This document shows positions 1 to 7,306 of a stretch of 15,463 bases of DNA, in pieces. The notes below the pieces were generated by a model. It saw only the letters and a list, made by a program, of their open reading frames with translations. It was not told the DNA's origin and did not search any database. How positions within the stretch are numbered: position 1 is the stretch's first letter; every line of letters begins with the position of its first letter. Made by a program: the position numbers and the translations under genes. This stretch comes from an uncultured Gemmatimonadota bacterium (lineage in GTDB: Bacteria; Gemmatimonadota; Gemmatimonadetes; Gemmatimonadales; Gemmatimonadaceae): NCBI GenBank assembly GCA_946479895.1, contig CAMLHT010000070.1, positions 1 to 15,463 of the forward strand. The letters run 5' to 3'.

Positions 1-121
1 GGCTCCGTATACCCTTTAACAGCCCGAGAACGCCCGCCGGCCGCGTCACCCGCGACCCTTCGCGGTGTCGGCGTTTGGCGCGCGCCCGGCGCGCCGTCGC
101 GCTTCCGCTGCCCGGACCGCG

Positions 122-165
122 CAGTGCGCGCTACCAGCATTCCGCGCACTGAGCGCAGTGCGCTC
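122..165. repeat. GC-rich inverted repeats in the left-edge non-coding stretch
   Basis: CAGTGCGCG at 122-130 pairs with CGCGCACTG at 143-151 around a 12-base loop. It is followed directly by an odd palindrome, GAGCGCA-G-TGCGCTC, at 151-165. The 11-mer GCGCAGTGCGC occurs at both 119-129 and 153-163. Bases 1-206 otherwise show no open frame with a convincing start or protein-like composition on either strand, so I call this stretch non-coding or the edge of something outside the window. No T-tract follows the hairpins, so they do not look like intrinsic terminators. A repeat-family fragment or a protein-binding palindrome is possible. Confidence 0.5.
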
Positions 166-207
166 ACCGCCTTCCTGCCCCGGCACCAACTGAACCTGAT
201 TCGCGGG

Positions 208-241
208 AAAAATGAAAAACGCCGTCCCGGGGGGAACGGCG
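208..241 (-). terminator. Intrinsic terminator of the small minus-strand gene
   Basis: Read on the minus strand, CGCCGT plus CCC (one bulged T) pairs with GGG plus ACGGCG around a CCC loop. In plus coordinates the arms are 232-241 and 220-228. The stem is followed by TTTTTCATTTTT (plus-strand A-runs 208-219). A GC stem with a U-rich tail, starting four bases past the stop codon at 245-247, is the standard Rho-independent layout. It supports the small gene being expressed as its own transcript. Confidence 0.8.
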
Positions 242-244
242 CTC

Positions 245-421
245 CTAGAATTCCCGGCGCTTCATTTCCTTGAAGAAATGATCGCGATCGAGATCCTGCG
301 AATCGTCTTCAGGCTTGGGCGGAAGCGTGTTGTCGTAGTTCTTGCCCGACCGGCCCTTCGCGAGCTTTTCGGCCAACGCGGCGTTCTTGCGAATCAGCTT
401 GGCGAGCTGCTTTTCGTCCAT
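245..421 (-). CDS. Small charged protein of 58 residues, unknown function
   Basis: An ATG at 421-419 opens a 58-codon frame ending in TAG at 247-245. The product starts MDEKQLAKLIRKNAALAEKL and ends DHFFKEMKRREF. Residues 1-24 are Lys/Ala/Leu-rich and look like an amphipathic helix or short coiled coil. The middle (about 31-48) is Pro/Asp-rich and probably disordered, and the tail is basic. There is no signal peptide, membrane segment or cysteine. Support for a real gene comes from protein-like composition, GC-rich third positions and an intrinsic terminator immediately after the stop. The ATG has no Shine-Dalgarno; the preceding bases are pyrimidine-rich. A weak promoter is possible (CTGGCG, 17 bases, TAGACT; plus coordinates 449-477). 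I do not recognise the family. It is divergent from glgX and need not be related to glucan metabolism. Confidence 0.68.
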   Translation of the reverse strand: MDEKQLAKLIRKNAALAEKLAKGRSGKNYDNTLPPKPEDDSQDLDRDHFFKEMKRREF

Positions 422-521
422 GGCGGCTGGAGGAAGGAGACGCCTAGAAGTCTATCGCCCGCGCGGGGTTACGCCAGACGGGGAGGGGGCCTGCGAATTG
501 CCATGAAGACCGGGGCCAGGT

Positions 522-556
522 CCGAGGGGACGGGGGAAGACCCCCTGTCCCCTCGG
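522..556. repeat. Strong 15-bp hairpin, REP-like
   Basis: CCGAGGGGACGGGGG (522-536) pairs with CCCCC, a bulged T546 and GTCCCCTCGG (541-556) around the loop AAGA. This gives a 15-bp stem with one bulge. Neither strand has a T-tract after it, so it is not a typical intrinsic terminator. The GGGGAC/GTCCCC stem resembles repetitive extragenic palindromes of GC-rich bacteria, but that resemblance is from memory. It lies between the divergent small gene and glgX, so it would form in the 5' leader of either if the leader is long enough. Confidence 0.7.
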
Positions 557-568
557 CCGCCTGCGTTT

Positions 569-640
569 CCACCGATCGACCGACCCACTGATCCACCGAT
601 CCACCGACCCACTGATCCACTGATCCACCGATCCACCCAC
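569..640. repeat. Tandem 8-bp repeat array directly upstream of glgX
   Basis: Nine consecutive octamers with the approximate consensus CCAC(C/T)GA(T/C) fill this stretch without gaps. In order they are CCACCGAT, CGACCGAC, CCACTGAT, CCACCGAT, CCACCGAC, CCACTGAT, CCACTGAT, CCACCGAT, CCACCCAC. The array ends four bases before the glgX ATG. It therefore occupies the place where a ribosome binding site and probably promoter elements would be expected. It contains an in-frame TGA (621-623) for glgX, so it is not translated with it. Confidence 0.9.
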
Positions 641-644
641 CGTA

Positions 645-2804
645 ATGCGCATCTGGCCCGGCCAACCCTACCCCCTTGGCGCCACCTGGACTGGCGAGGG
701 GGTCAACTTCGCCCTGTTCTCCGAGAACGCCACCGGCGTCGACCTCTGCCTGTTCGACGGGCCCAATGACGCCGAGGAGAGTGACCGGATCCCGCTTCGG
801 GAGCGGACGGACCAGGTGTGGCACTGCTTCCTGCCCGATATCCGGCCCGGCCAGTTCTATGGCTTCCGCGTCCACGGCCCGTACGATCCGAAGAACGGTC
901 ACCGCTTCAACCCCGCAAAGCTCCTCATCGATCCGTACGCCAAGGCGATCACCGGCGCGATCAAGTGGAACAATGCCCTCTTCGGCTATGAGGTCGGGGG
1001 CCCGCACCAGGACCTCGTGGCTTCGGACACCGACAGTGCCCGCGGCATGCCGAAGTGCGTCGTCATCGACAACGCGTTCACCTGGGGAGACGACAGCCAT
1101 CCGCTGACGCCCTGGAACCGCACGGTGATCTACGAGACGCACGTCAAGGGAATGACCTTCCGGAATCCCGACGTGCCCGAGGCGCTCCGCGGCACGTATC
1201 TCGGGCTCTGCAGCGACCCGATGATCGACTACTTCCAGAAGCTCGGCGTGACCGCGGTGGAGCTGCTGCCGGTCCACCAGTTCGTCGTCGACCGTCACCT
1301 GCCGGACAAGGGACTGACGAACTACTGGGGCTACAACTCCATCGGCTTCTTCGCGCCCGACGTGCGGTACGCGACGCGCGGACTCGGCAACCAGGTCTAC
1401 GAGTTCAAGTCGATGGTGAAGACGTTCCACTCGGCCGGCATCGAGGTCATCCTCGACGTGGTCTACAATCACACCGGAGAGGGGAATCACCTCGGCCCCA
1501 CGCTGTCGCTCAAGGGCATCGACAACACGGCCTATTACCGGCTGGAGAACGACAAGCGGTTCTACACGGACTTCACCGGCACGGGCAACTCGCTCAACAT
1601 GCGGCACCCGCGCACGATCCAGCTCATCATGGACTCGCTGCGCTACTGGGTGACCGAGATGCACGTGGACGGCTTCCGTTTCGACCTCGCGCCCGTGCTC
1701 GCCCGCGAGCTGTACGAGGTCGATAGGCTCTCCGCGTTCTTCGACATCATCCATCAGGACCCGACGCTCGCCACGGTGAAGCTGATCGCCGAGCCGTGGG
1801 ACGTGGGGCCGGGGGGATATCAGGTGGGCAACTTCCCGATCCGCTGGGCGGAATGGAACGGGAAGTATCGCGACTCCCTGCGCCGCTTCTGGCGCGGCGA
1901 CCAGAACCAGGTCGGCGAGCTCGCGTCACGACTCGCCGGCTCGAGCGACATCTACCAGTGGAGCGGACGCTCGGCCTACGCCAGCGTGAACTTCATCGTC
2001 GCGCACGACGGTTACACGATGCGCGACCTCGTCTCGTACGAGCAGAAGCACAACCAGGCCAACGGCGAGGACAACCGGGACGGTCACAACGACAACCTCA
2101 GCCGGAACTGGGGCGTCGAGGGGCCGACCGACGATCCGAACATCGAGGACACGCGCTTCCGCGTCATGAAGTCGATGATGGGGTCGCTGGCGTTCAGCCA
2201 GGGCGTGCCGATGATCAGCCACGGCGACGAGCTCGGGCGCACGCAGAAGGGAAACAACAACGCGTACGCGCAGGACAACGAGATCACCTGGGTCGACTGG
2301 AACCTGGACGACCGGCAGCGCGAGATGCTGGGCTTCACGCGCCGCGCCTTCGCGCTGCGCGCGGAGAATCCCGTACTGCGTCGTCGGCATTTCTTCGACG
2401 GGCACGAACCGCACTCGCCGACGGGGAAGGACGTGATGTGGATTCGCCCGGACGCGCAGGAGATGACGGCGCAGGACTGGCAGAACAGGGACCTGCGTGT
2501 GCTCGGCATGCTCGTCAGCGGCCACGCCACGGACGAGACCGACGAGCGGGGCCGGCTGCTCCACGGTGATACGATGCTCCTGATCGCGAACGCGTCGGAC
2601 CAGGACCTCCGCTTCCAGGTCCCGAAGGTCGACGCGGAAGGGGTGTGGGTTGAGCTCATCGACAGCGCGCGGCCGGAGCGTCACGTGATCGACGAGGGAT
2701 GGGTGTTCGTGGATGCGCATTCGCTCGTGCTGCTGCGCCATGGAAAGGAACGGAGAATGCCGGGCAGCGGGAACGAAAGCGCGGCGCATCCGCATCACGG
2801 CTGA
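645..2804 (+). CDS. glgX: Glycogen debranching enzyme, isoamylase type (GlgX/TreX)
   Basis: This GH13 enzyme hydrolyses alpha-1,6 branches in glycogen or limit dextrins in the cytoplasm, releasing linear maltodextrins for the downstream malQ and treY products. The 719-residue length is normal for the family. An N-terminal CBM48-like domain (about 8-105; PLGATW..GVNFALFSENA) precedes the (beta/alpha)8 catalytic domain. Visible GH13 motifs are DVVYNH (271-276), GFRFDLA with nucleophile D347, IAEPWD with acid/base E383, and VAHDGY with D455. The stretch NGEDNRDGHNDNLSRNWG just after is typical of GlgX. The start is fixed: an in-frame TGA lies at 621-623 and no other ATG/GTG/TTG follows before 645. 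There is no Shine-Dalgarno, since the 8-bp array sits directly upstream. It is the first gene of a probable four-gene operon; glgB begins three bases after its stop. Confidence 0.96.
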   Translation: MRIWPGQPYPLGATWTGEGVNFALFSENATGVDLCLFDGPNDAEESDRIPLRERTDQVWHCFLPDIRPGQFYGFRVHGPYDPKNGHRFNPAKLLIDPYAKAITGAIKWNNALFGYEVGGPHQDLVASDTDSARGMPKCVVIDNAFTWGDDSHPLTPWNRTVIYETHVKGMTFRNPDVPEALRGTYLGLCSDPMIDYFQKLGVTAVELLPVHQFVVDRHLPDKGLTNYWGYNSIGFFAPDVRYATRGLGNQVYEFKSMVKTFHSAGIEVILDVVYNHTGEGNHLGPTLSLKGIDNTAYYRLENDKRFYTDFTGTGNSLNMRHPRTIQLIMDSLRYWVTEMHVDGFRFDLAPVLARELYEVDRLSAFFDIIHQDPTLATVKLIAEPWDVGPGGYQVGNFPIRWAEWNGKYRDSLRRFWRGDQNQVGELASRLAGSSDIYQWSGRSAYASVNFIVAHDGYTMRDLVSYEQKHNQANGEDNRDGHNDNLSRNWGVEGPTDDPNIEDTRFRVMKSMMGSLAFSQGVPMISHGDELGRTQKGNNNAYAQDNEITWVDWNLDDRQREMLGFTRRAFALRAENPVLRRRHFFDGHEPHSPTGKDVMWIRPDAQEMTAQDWQNRDLRVLGMLVSGHATDETDERGRLLHGDTMLLIANASDQDLRFQVPKVDAEGVWVELIDSARPERHVIDEGWVFVDAHSLVLLRHGKERRMPGSGNESAAHPHHG

Positions 2805-2807
2805 GTA

Positions 2808-5177
2808 ATGGGATCGAGAAAACCAACGAAGGAAGACCTCCGCCACCTGGTGGCCGGAGACCACGGCAATCCGCACGGGATCCTGGGCCCGCACCCGGTG
2901 ACGGTCGGCAAGCAGGAGGGCGTCGCGATCCGCGCGCTGATGCCGGACGCGGTGCGCTGCGAGTGCGTGCTGGCCGACGGCTCGACGCACGAGATGGAGC
3001 TGCTAGCGAGCGGCGCGTCGAATGTCTTTGCCTGCTTTCTGCCGACAAGTCTCGCCGGATCCCTCGAGCGGACAGGAGGTCCTTCGGGCAAGCGGTATCC
3101 AGTATTGGATAATCGCGAGGCGACTGTGAGTGGAAAGGCACCTCGCGCCGATTATCCAAAACTGGATACCCGCAGCCCGAAGGACCTCCTGCCCGCTCGA
3201 GGGGCGAGTGACCCGGGCAGCTACAGCCTGCGATTCCACTTCGCCGACGGAGCCACCTGGGAGCGCGGCGATCCGTATCGCTTCGCCCCGAGCATCGGCG
3301 ACCTCGATCTCCATCTCTTCAACGAGGGAACGCACCGCCAGCTCTGGACGAAGCTCGGCGCCAACCCGCGCGTCATGGACGGCGTCGCCGGGACCAGCTT
3401 CGCCGTCTGGGCGCCGAATGCCCGGCGCGTGAGCCTCATCGGCGACTTCAACCGCTGGGACGGGCGCGTCTATCCGATGCGGCGCCTCGGCTCCAGCGGC
3501 GTCTGGGAAATCTTCATTCCCGGCGTCGGCGAAGGCGCGCTGTACAAGTTCGAGATACTCACCCGGGAGGGTGAGAATCGCACGAAGACCGATCCGTTCG
3601 CGCGCAAGATGGAGCAGGCGCCGGCCACCGCCTCGATCGTCGTCGACGGGGACGTTTACGTGTGGTCGGACGACGAATGGATGAGGAAACGCGCGGTCGC
3701 GGACCATCACCGCGAGCCGATGTCCATCTACGAGCTCCACCTCGGCTCCTGGGCCCGCGTGCCGGAAGAGGGCGATCGCGCGCTCAGCTATCGCGAGATG
3801 GCGCCGCGCTTGGCCACCCACGTGAAGAAGCTCGGCTTCACCCACGTCGAGCTGATGCCGGTGATGGAGCATCCGTTCTACGGGTCGTGGGGCTACCAGG
3901 TCAGCGGCTACTTCGCGCCGACCTCACGGTACGGCTCGCCCGACGACTTCAAGTACATGGTGGACGTGCTCCACCAGAACGGGATTGGGGTCATCCTCGA
4001 CTGGGTGCCGGCGCACTTCCCCAAGGACGACTTCGCGCTGCGCCGATTCGACGGCACCGCGCTCTTCGAGCACGAGGACCCGCGGCTCGGCGAACACCCC
4101 GACTGGGGCACGCTGATCTTCAATTATGGCCGCACGGAAGTCCGCAACTTCCTCGTCGCCAACGCGCTGTTCTGGCTCAACGAGTTCCACGCCGACGGCC
4201 TGCGCGTGGACGCAGTCGCCTCGATGCTCTACCTCGACTACTCGCGAAAGGCCGGGGAGTGGCTGCGCAACGCGCACGGCGGACGCGAGAACCTCGAGGC
4301 GATCCAGTTCCTCCGCGAGTTCAACGAAGCCATCCGCGCCGACGCGCCCGGCTGCTTCACCGTCGCCGAGGAGTCGACGTCGTGGCCCGGAGTGACGAAG
4401 CCCGTTGCCGAAGGAGGGCTCGGCTTCACCTTCAAGTGGAACATGGGGTGGATGCACGACACCCTCGAGTACTTCAGGAAGGACCCGATTCACCGCCGGC
4501 ACCACCACGACCAGCTCAGCTTCGCGATGGTGTACGAGTACAGCGAGCGATTCATCATGCCGCTGTCGCACGACGAGGTCGTCCATCTCAAGGGCTCGCT
4601 CCTCACGAAGATGCCCGGCGACGAATGGCAGAAGCGCGCGAACCTCCGCCTGATGCTGGCGTACATGTTCACGCGCCCGGGCAAGAAGCTCCTGTTCATG
4701 GGTGCCGAGCTGGCGCCGTGGGGAGAGTGGAATCACGACGTGAGCCTCGAGTGGCACCTCCTCGAGTCCGACCCGAGCCGGGCTGCCCACTTCCGTTTCC
4801 TGTCACGCCTGGCCCAGGTCTACCGCGAGCGGCCCTCGCTCTGGATTGCCGACGAGAGCTGGGAAGGCTTCGCCTGGATCGACATTGCGGATCGCGACAA
4901 CTCGGTGATCTCGTACGTGCGCCGCGGGGCCGGTGAGCACACGGTGGTCGTCCTCAACCTCACGCCCGTCCCCCGCCAGGGATATCGCATCGGCGTGCCC
5001 GAGGCCGGAGCGTACGAAGTCCTGCTGCGCTCCGACGACCTGGCGTGGGGTGGCAGTGACTTCGATCGCACCGTGACGTTCGAGGCCGAGCCGTCGCCGT
5101 TTCACGGATATCCGCAGTCGATCGTGGCGACGCTGCCGCCGCTTTCCGCGCTCGTGCTGAAGCCCGTCGGCCGATGA
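2808..5177 (+). CDS. glgB: 1,4-alpha-glucan branching enzyme GlgB, with an in-frame repeat insertion
   Basis: GlgB cuts alpha-1,4 chains and re-attaches them as alpha-1,6 branches during glycogen synthesis. The N1 domain (about 10-160) is followed by a CBM48 domain (about 175-280; FAVWAPNARRVSLIGDFNRWDG), the GH13_9 catalytic barrel and an all-beta C-terminal domain. D468 (GLRVDAVASM), E521 (VAEEST) and D589 (LSHDEVVH) line up with E. coli D405, E458 and D526 at a constant +63 offset. The spacing is therefore intact and the extra length is N-terminal. Residues about 85-132, between FACFLP and YSLRFHF, are extra for the family and are encoded by a palindromic repeat. The enzyme is 789 residues against about 730 usually, and the insert accounts for most of the difference. 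The start is forced, since the glgX stop TGA lies in the same frame one codon upstream (TGA GTA ATG). Activity is likely kept, as the insert falls in a loop far from the barrel; this is an inference. Confidence 0.95.
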   Translation: MGSRKPTKEDLRHLVAGDHGNPHGILGPHPVTVGKQEGVAIRALMPDAVRCECVLADGSTHEMELLASGASNVFACFLPTSLAGSLERTGGPSGKRYPVLDNREATVSGKAPRADYPKLDTRSPKDLLPARGASDPGSYSLRFHFADGATWERGDPYRFAPSIGDLDLHLFNEGTHRQLWTKLGANPRVMDGVAGTSFAVWAPNARRVSLIGDFNRWDGRVYPMRRLGSSGVWEIFIPGVGEGALYKFEILTREGENRTKTDPFARKMEQAPATASIVVDGDVYVWSDDEWMRKRAVADHHREPMSIYELHLGSWARVPEEGDRALSYREMAPRLATHVKKLGFTHVELMPVMEHPFYGSWGYQVSGYFAPTSRYGSPDDFKYMVDVLHQNGIGVILDWVPAHFPKDDFALRRFDGTALFEHEDPRLGEHPDWGTLIFNYGRTEVRNFLVANALFWLNEFHADGLRVDAVASMLYLDYSRKAGEWLRNAHGGRENLEAIQFLREFNEAIRADAPGCFTVAEESTSWPGVTKPVAEGGLGFTFKWNMGWMHDTLEYFRKDPIHRRHHHDQLSFAMVYEYSERFIMPLSHDEVVHLKGSLLTKMPGDEWQKRANLRLMLAYMFTRPGKKLLFMGAELAPWGEWNHDVSLEWHLLESDPSRAAHFRFLSRLAQVYRERPSLWIADESWEGFAWIDIADRDNSVISYVRRGAGEHTVVVLNLTPVPRQGYRIGVPEAGAYEVLLRSDDLAWGGSDFDRTVTFEAEPSPFHGYPQSIVATLPPLSALVLKPVGR
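3051..3208. repeat. Large inverted-repeat element inserted in frame within glgB
   Basis: The arms at 3061-3120 and 3138-3203 are reverse complements with about 89% identity over the first 55 positions. Both contain CCCTCGAGCG, CAGGAGGTCCTTCGGGC and GGTATCCAGT. A short CTCGCC/GGCGAG extension (3051-3056 and 3203-3208) lies outside, with GGATC extra on the left. The centre (about 3121-3137) is unpaired. Each arm holds its own mini-hairpin, TATCCA-N4-TGGATA (loops GTAT and AAAC). The element has no stop codon in the glgB frame and adds about 48 residues. It is too small to encode a transposase, so it looks like a non-autonomous palindromic repeat such as a REP/MITE or a coding palindromic element. 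No clear target-site duplication is visible. Confidence 0.85.
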
Positions 5178-7306
5178 CCGCGCACCTCGACCGGCTGGCC
5201 GAATTCCTCGGCATCCTGCCGTCGTACGTGGATTACGGCGGGAAGCCGAAAGAGACGTCGCCCGAGACGACCAGGGCCATCATGAAAGCGATGGGCCATC
5301 ACGTCACCGACGACGCCAGCGCCCGCGACCTGCTCGACACGATCCTCGGCGAGGAGCTGCGACAGCCGCTCGATCCGGTCGTCGTGCACCGGCATGGCGT
5401 GCAGAACAAGCTCGTCGTGCGCGCGCCTCGCCGGCTCGGCGCCGTGCGCTGGAAGGTCACCATTCGCAGCGAGCGCGGGCGCATCGCGTCGCGCGACGGG
5501 ATGTTCGACGCGGCGGGACCGCTCGAGATCGACACGCCGAACTTCGGCGCCGGATACTACGACGTGCGCATCACGCTCACCACGCGGCGCGCCGAGACCG
5601 AGGCGACGCAACAGCTCATCGTCGTTCCCGACCGCTGCGTCGTTCCGTCCGACCTGCTCGGCCCCCGCAAGGCGTTCGGGGTCTTCGCGAACCTCTACAG
5701 CGTTCGCGGTGACCGGAACTGGGGCGTGGGTGACGTCGGGGATCTCGAGACGCTGGGCCGATGGGTGGCCAGCGCCGGCGGTTCGTTCGTGGGACTCAAT
5801 CCGCTGCACGCGCTGCTGAATCGCGGCGGTGACATCAGCCCCTACGGACCTGTCACGCGGCTCTGGCGCAACCCGATCTACCTGGAGGTCGATCGGGTAC
5901 CTGAGTTCAGGGAGGTGCCGGGCATGGCCGAGCGCGTCCGGTCGCCCGAGATCGAGAGCGCGCTCGCCGCGCTGCGGGAGTCCGACCGCGTCGAATACCA
6001 GCAGGCGTGGGCGATGAAGAGCCTCGCGCTGGACGCGCTGCACGCCGCGTTTCTCGACCTGCGCTCCCGCAACGCGACCCATCCTCGCGTCGCCGAGTAC
6101 AACGACTTCGTCGCTCGCGGCGGGCGGTGGCTCGACGATTACGCGACGTGGATGACGATCGCCGAGTGCCGGAACGAGTGGACGTGGCGGATGTGGCCCG
6201 GGGAGCTGCAGTCCCGCGACTCGGAAGCCGTCCGCCGCTTCGCCTCCGAGCATTCGCGCCGCGTGGACTTCCACAAGTGGGCGCAGTTCGAGCTCGACCG
6301 GCAGATCGGCGAGGTCGCCGCGAGCTGCCGCGACGCGGGGATGGAGATCGGCCTGTATCAGGACCTCGCGGTCGGGTCGTCGGGAACGGGATCCGACAGC
6401 TGGGCGCAGCGGAATCTCTTCCGGGACGGGGCGACCATCGGCGCTCCGCCGGATCCCTATTCGGACTTCGGCCAGAACTGGGGCCTGCCGCCGATCGATC
6501 CGCGAGCGCTGCGTAACGATCGTTATCGCTACTTCATCCAGCTCGTGCGCTCCGGCTTCCGGCACGCCGGCGCGCTCCGGATGGATCACGTGATGGGTCT
6601 CTTCCGGCTGTTCTGGATTCCGGAGGGCGCGAGCGGCAGGGATGGCGCGTACGTGCGCTATCCCGCCGACGATCTCCTGGGCATCCTGGCCCTCGAGAGC
6701 CAGCGGCACAACGCGCTCGTCGTCGGCGAGGACCTCGGCGTCGTTCCCGAGGAGGTCCCGCCGGCCATGCAGAAGTGGGGGATCCTCTCGTCGAAGGTGC
6801 TCTACTTCGAGCGGGAGAACGGCGGTGGATTCAAGCCGCAGTCGTCGTACCCCGAGCTGTCGCTGGCGTCGGTGAACACGCATGACATGCCGACGATCGC
6901 CGGGTTCTGGTCGGGACGTGACATCGAGCTTCGGAAAACGCTCGGGCTCATCGACGACAGGGGCAGCGACGACAGCACGGCACATCGTTCGGATGAGAAG
7001 CGGCTGCTGCTCGACCGCCTGCGCGACGATGCCGCGCTGCCCCTGCACGACCATCCTTCGCTGGATGCCGCCGGCGTCCCGGCCGTGAAGCGGGCGGTGC
7101 ACGACCTGCTCTGTGCCTCGCCGGCGGCGCTGGTGGCCTTCTCGCTCGACGACCTCGGCGACGAGACGGAGCCGATCAACGTGCCGGGCGTAGGGACGGA
7201 CAAATATCCGTGCTGGAGCCGGAAGATGCACCGGACGATTCCGGAGATCGCCGCCACCGCCACCGAGGACATCGCCCGATGCACGAGCCGCGTTCGCCCC
7301 GATTGA
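5174..7306 (+). CDS. malQ: 4-alpha-glucanotransferase (amylomaltase) MalQ
   Basis: This GH77 enzyme transfers alpha-1,4-glucan segments between maltodextrins, evening out chain lengths and releasing glucose. It has 710 residues, matching the E. coli-type MalQ with an N-terminal extension (about 1-155, mostly beta) before the catalytic domain. The catalytic domain begins near GPRKAFGVFANLYSVR. The nucleophile is D471 (ALRMDHVMGLFRLFW), the acid/base is E519 (VVGEDLGVVP) and the third carboxylate is D571 (NTHDMPT). Its ATG overlaps the glgB stop as ATGA, a sign of translational coupling. Its 3' end overlaps treY by 28 bases. In this operon it would process chains freed by GlgX into lengths suitable for TreY. 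No anomaly was seen. Confidence 0.95.
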   Translation: MTAHLDRLAEFLGILPSYVDYGGKPKETSPETTRAIMKAMGHHVTDDASARDLLDTILGEELRQPLDPVVVHRHGVQNKLVVRAPRRLGAVRWKVTIRSERGRIASRDGMFDAAGPLEIDTPNFGAGYYDVRITLTTRRAETEATQQLIVVPDRCVVPSDLLGPRKAFGVFANLYSVRGDRNWGVGDVGDLETLGRWVASAGGSFVGLNPLHALLNRGGDISPYGPVTRLWRNPIYLEVDRVPEFREVPGMAERVRSPEIESALAALRESDRVEYQQAWAMKSLALDALHAAFLDLRSRNATHPRVAEYNDFVARGGRWLDDYATWMTIAECRNEWTWRMWPGELQSRDSEAVRRFASEHSRRVDFHKWAQFELDRQIGEVAASCRDAGMEIGLYQDLAVGSSGTGSDSWAQRNLFRDGATIGAPPDPYSDFGQNWGLPPIDPRALRNDRYRYFIQLVRSGFRHAGALRMDHVMGLFRLFWIPEGASGRDGAYVRYPADDLLGILALESQRHNALVVGEDLGVVPEEVPPAMQKWGILSSKVLYFERENGGGFKPQSSYPELSLASVNTHDMPTIAGFWSGRDIELRKTLGLIDDRGSDDSTAHRSDEKRLLLDRLRDDAALPLHDHPSLDAAGVPAVKRAVHDLLCASPAALVAFSLDDLGDETEPINVPGVGTDKYPCWSRKMHRTIPEIAATATEDIARCTSRVRPD

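Noticed and set aside
1..162. Minus-strand frame open to the left edge
   Set aside because: Arg/Gly/Ala-rich with no motif and no clear start; cannot be told from GC-driven openness.
212..769. Plus-strand 185-codon frame through the terminator and octamer array
   Set aside because: Begins inside the terminator U-tract, crosses the repeats and runs into glgX in the wrong frame; composition is not protein-like.
444..1754. Long minus-strand frame opposite glgX (436 codons)
   Set aside because: His/Val/Arg-rich shadow typical of the antisense of a GC-rich gene; it covers the clear GH13 motifs of glgX and the octamer array.
3095..3173. TATCC-N6-GGATA motifs as HipB-type operators
   Set aside because: E. 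coli HipB sites have an 8-base spacer; here it is 6 and both copies lie inside a coding inverted repeat, better explained as mini-hairpins of the element.
5102..7231. 709-codon minus-strand frame opposite malQ
   Set aside because: Complementary-frame artefact of high GC; malQ has full catalytic motifs and the antisense product has no recognisable domain.
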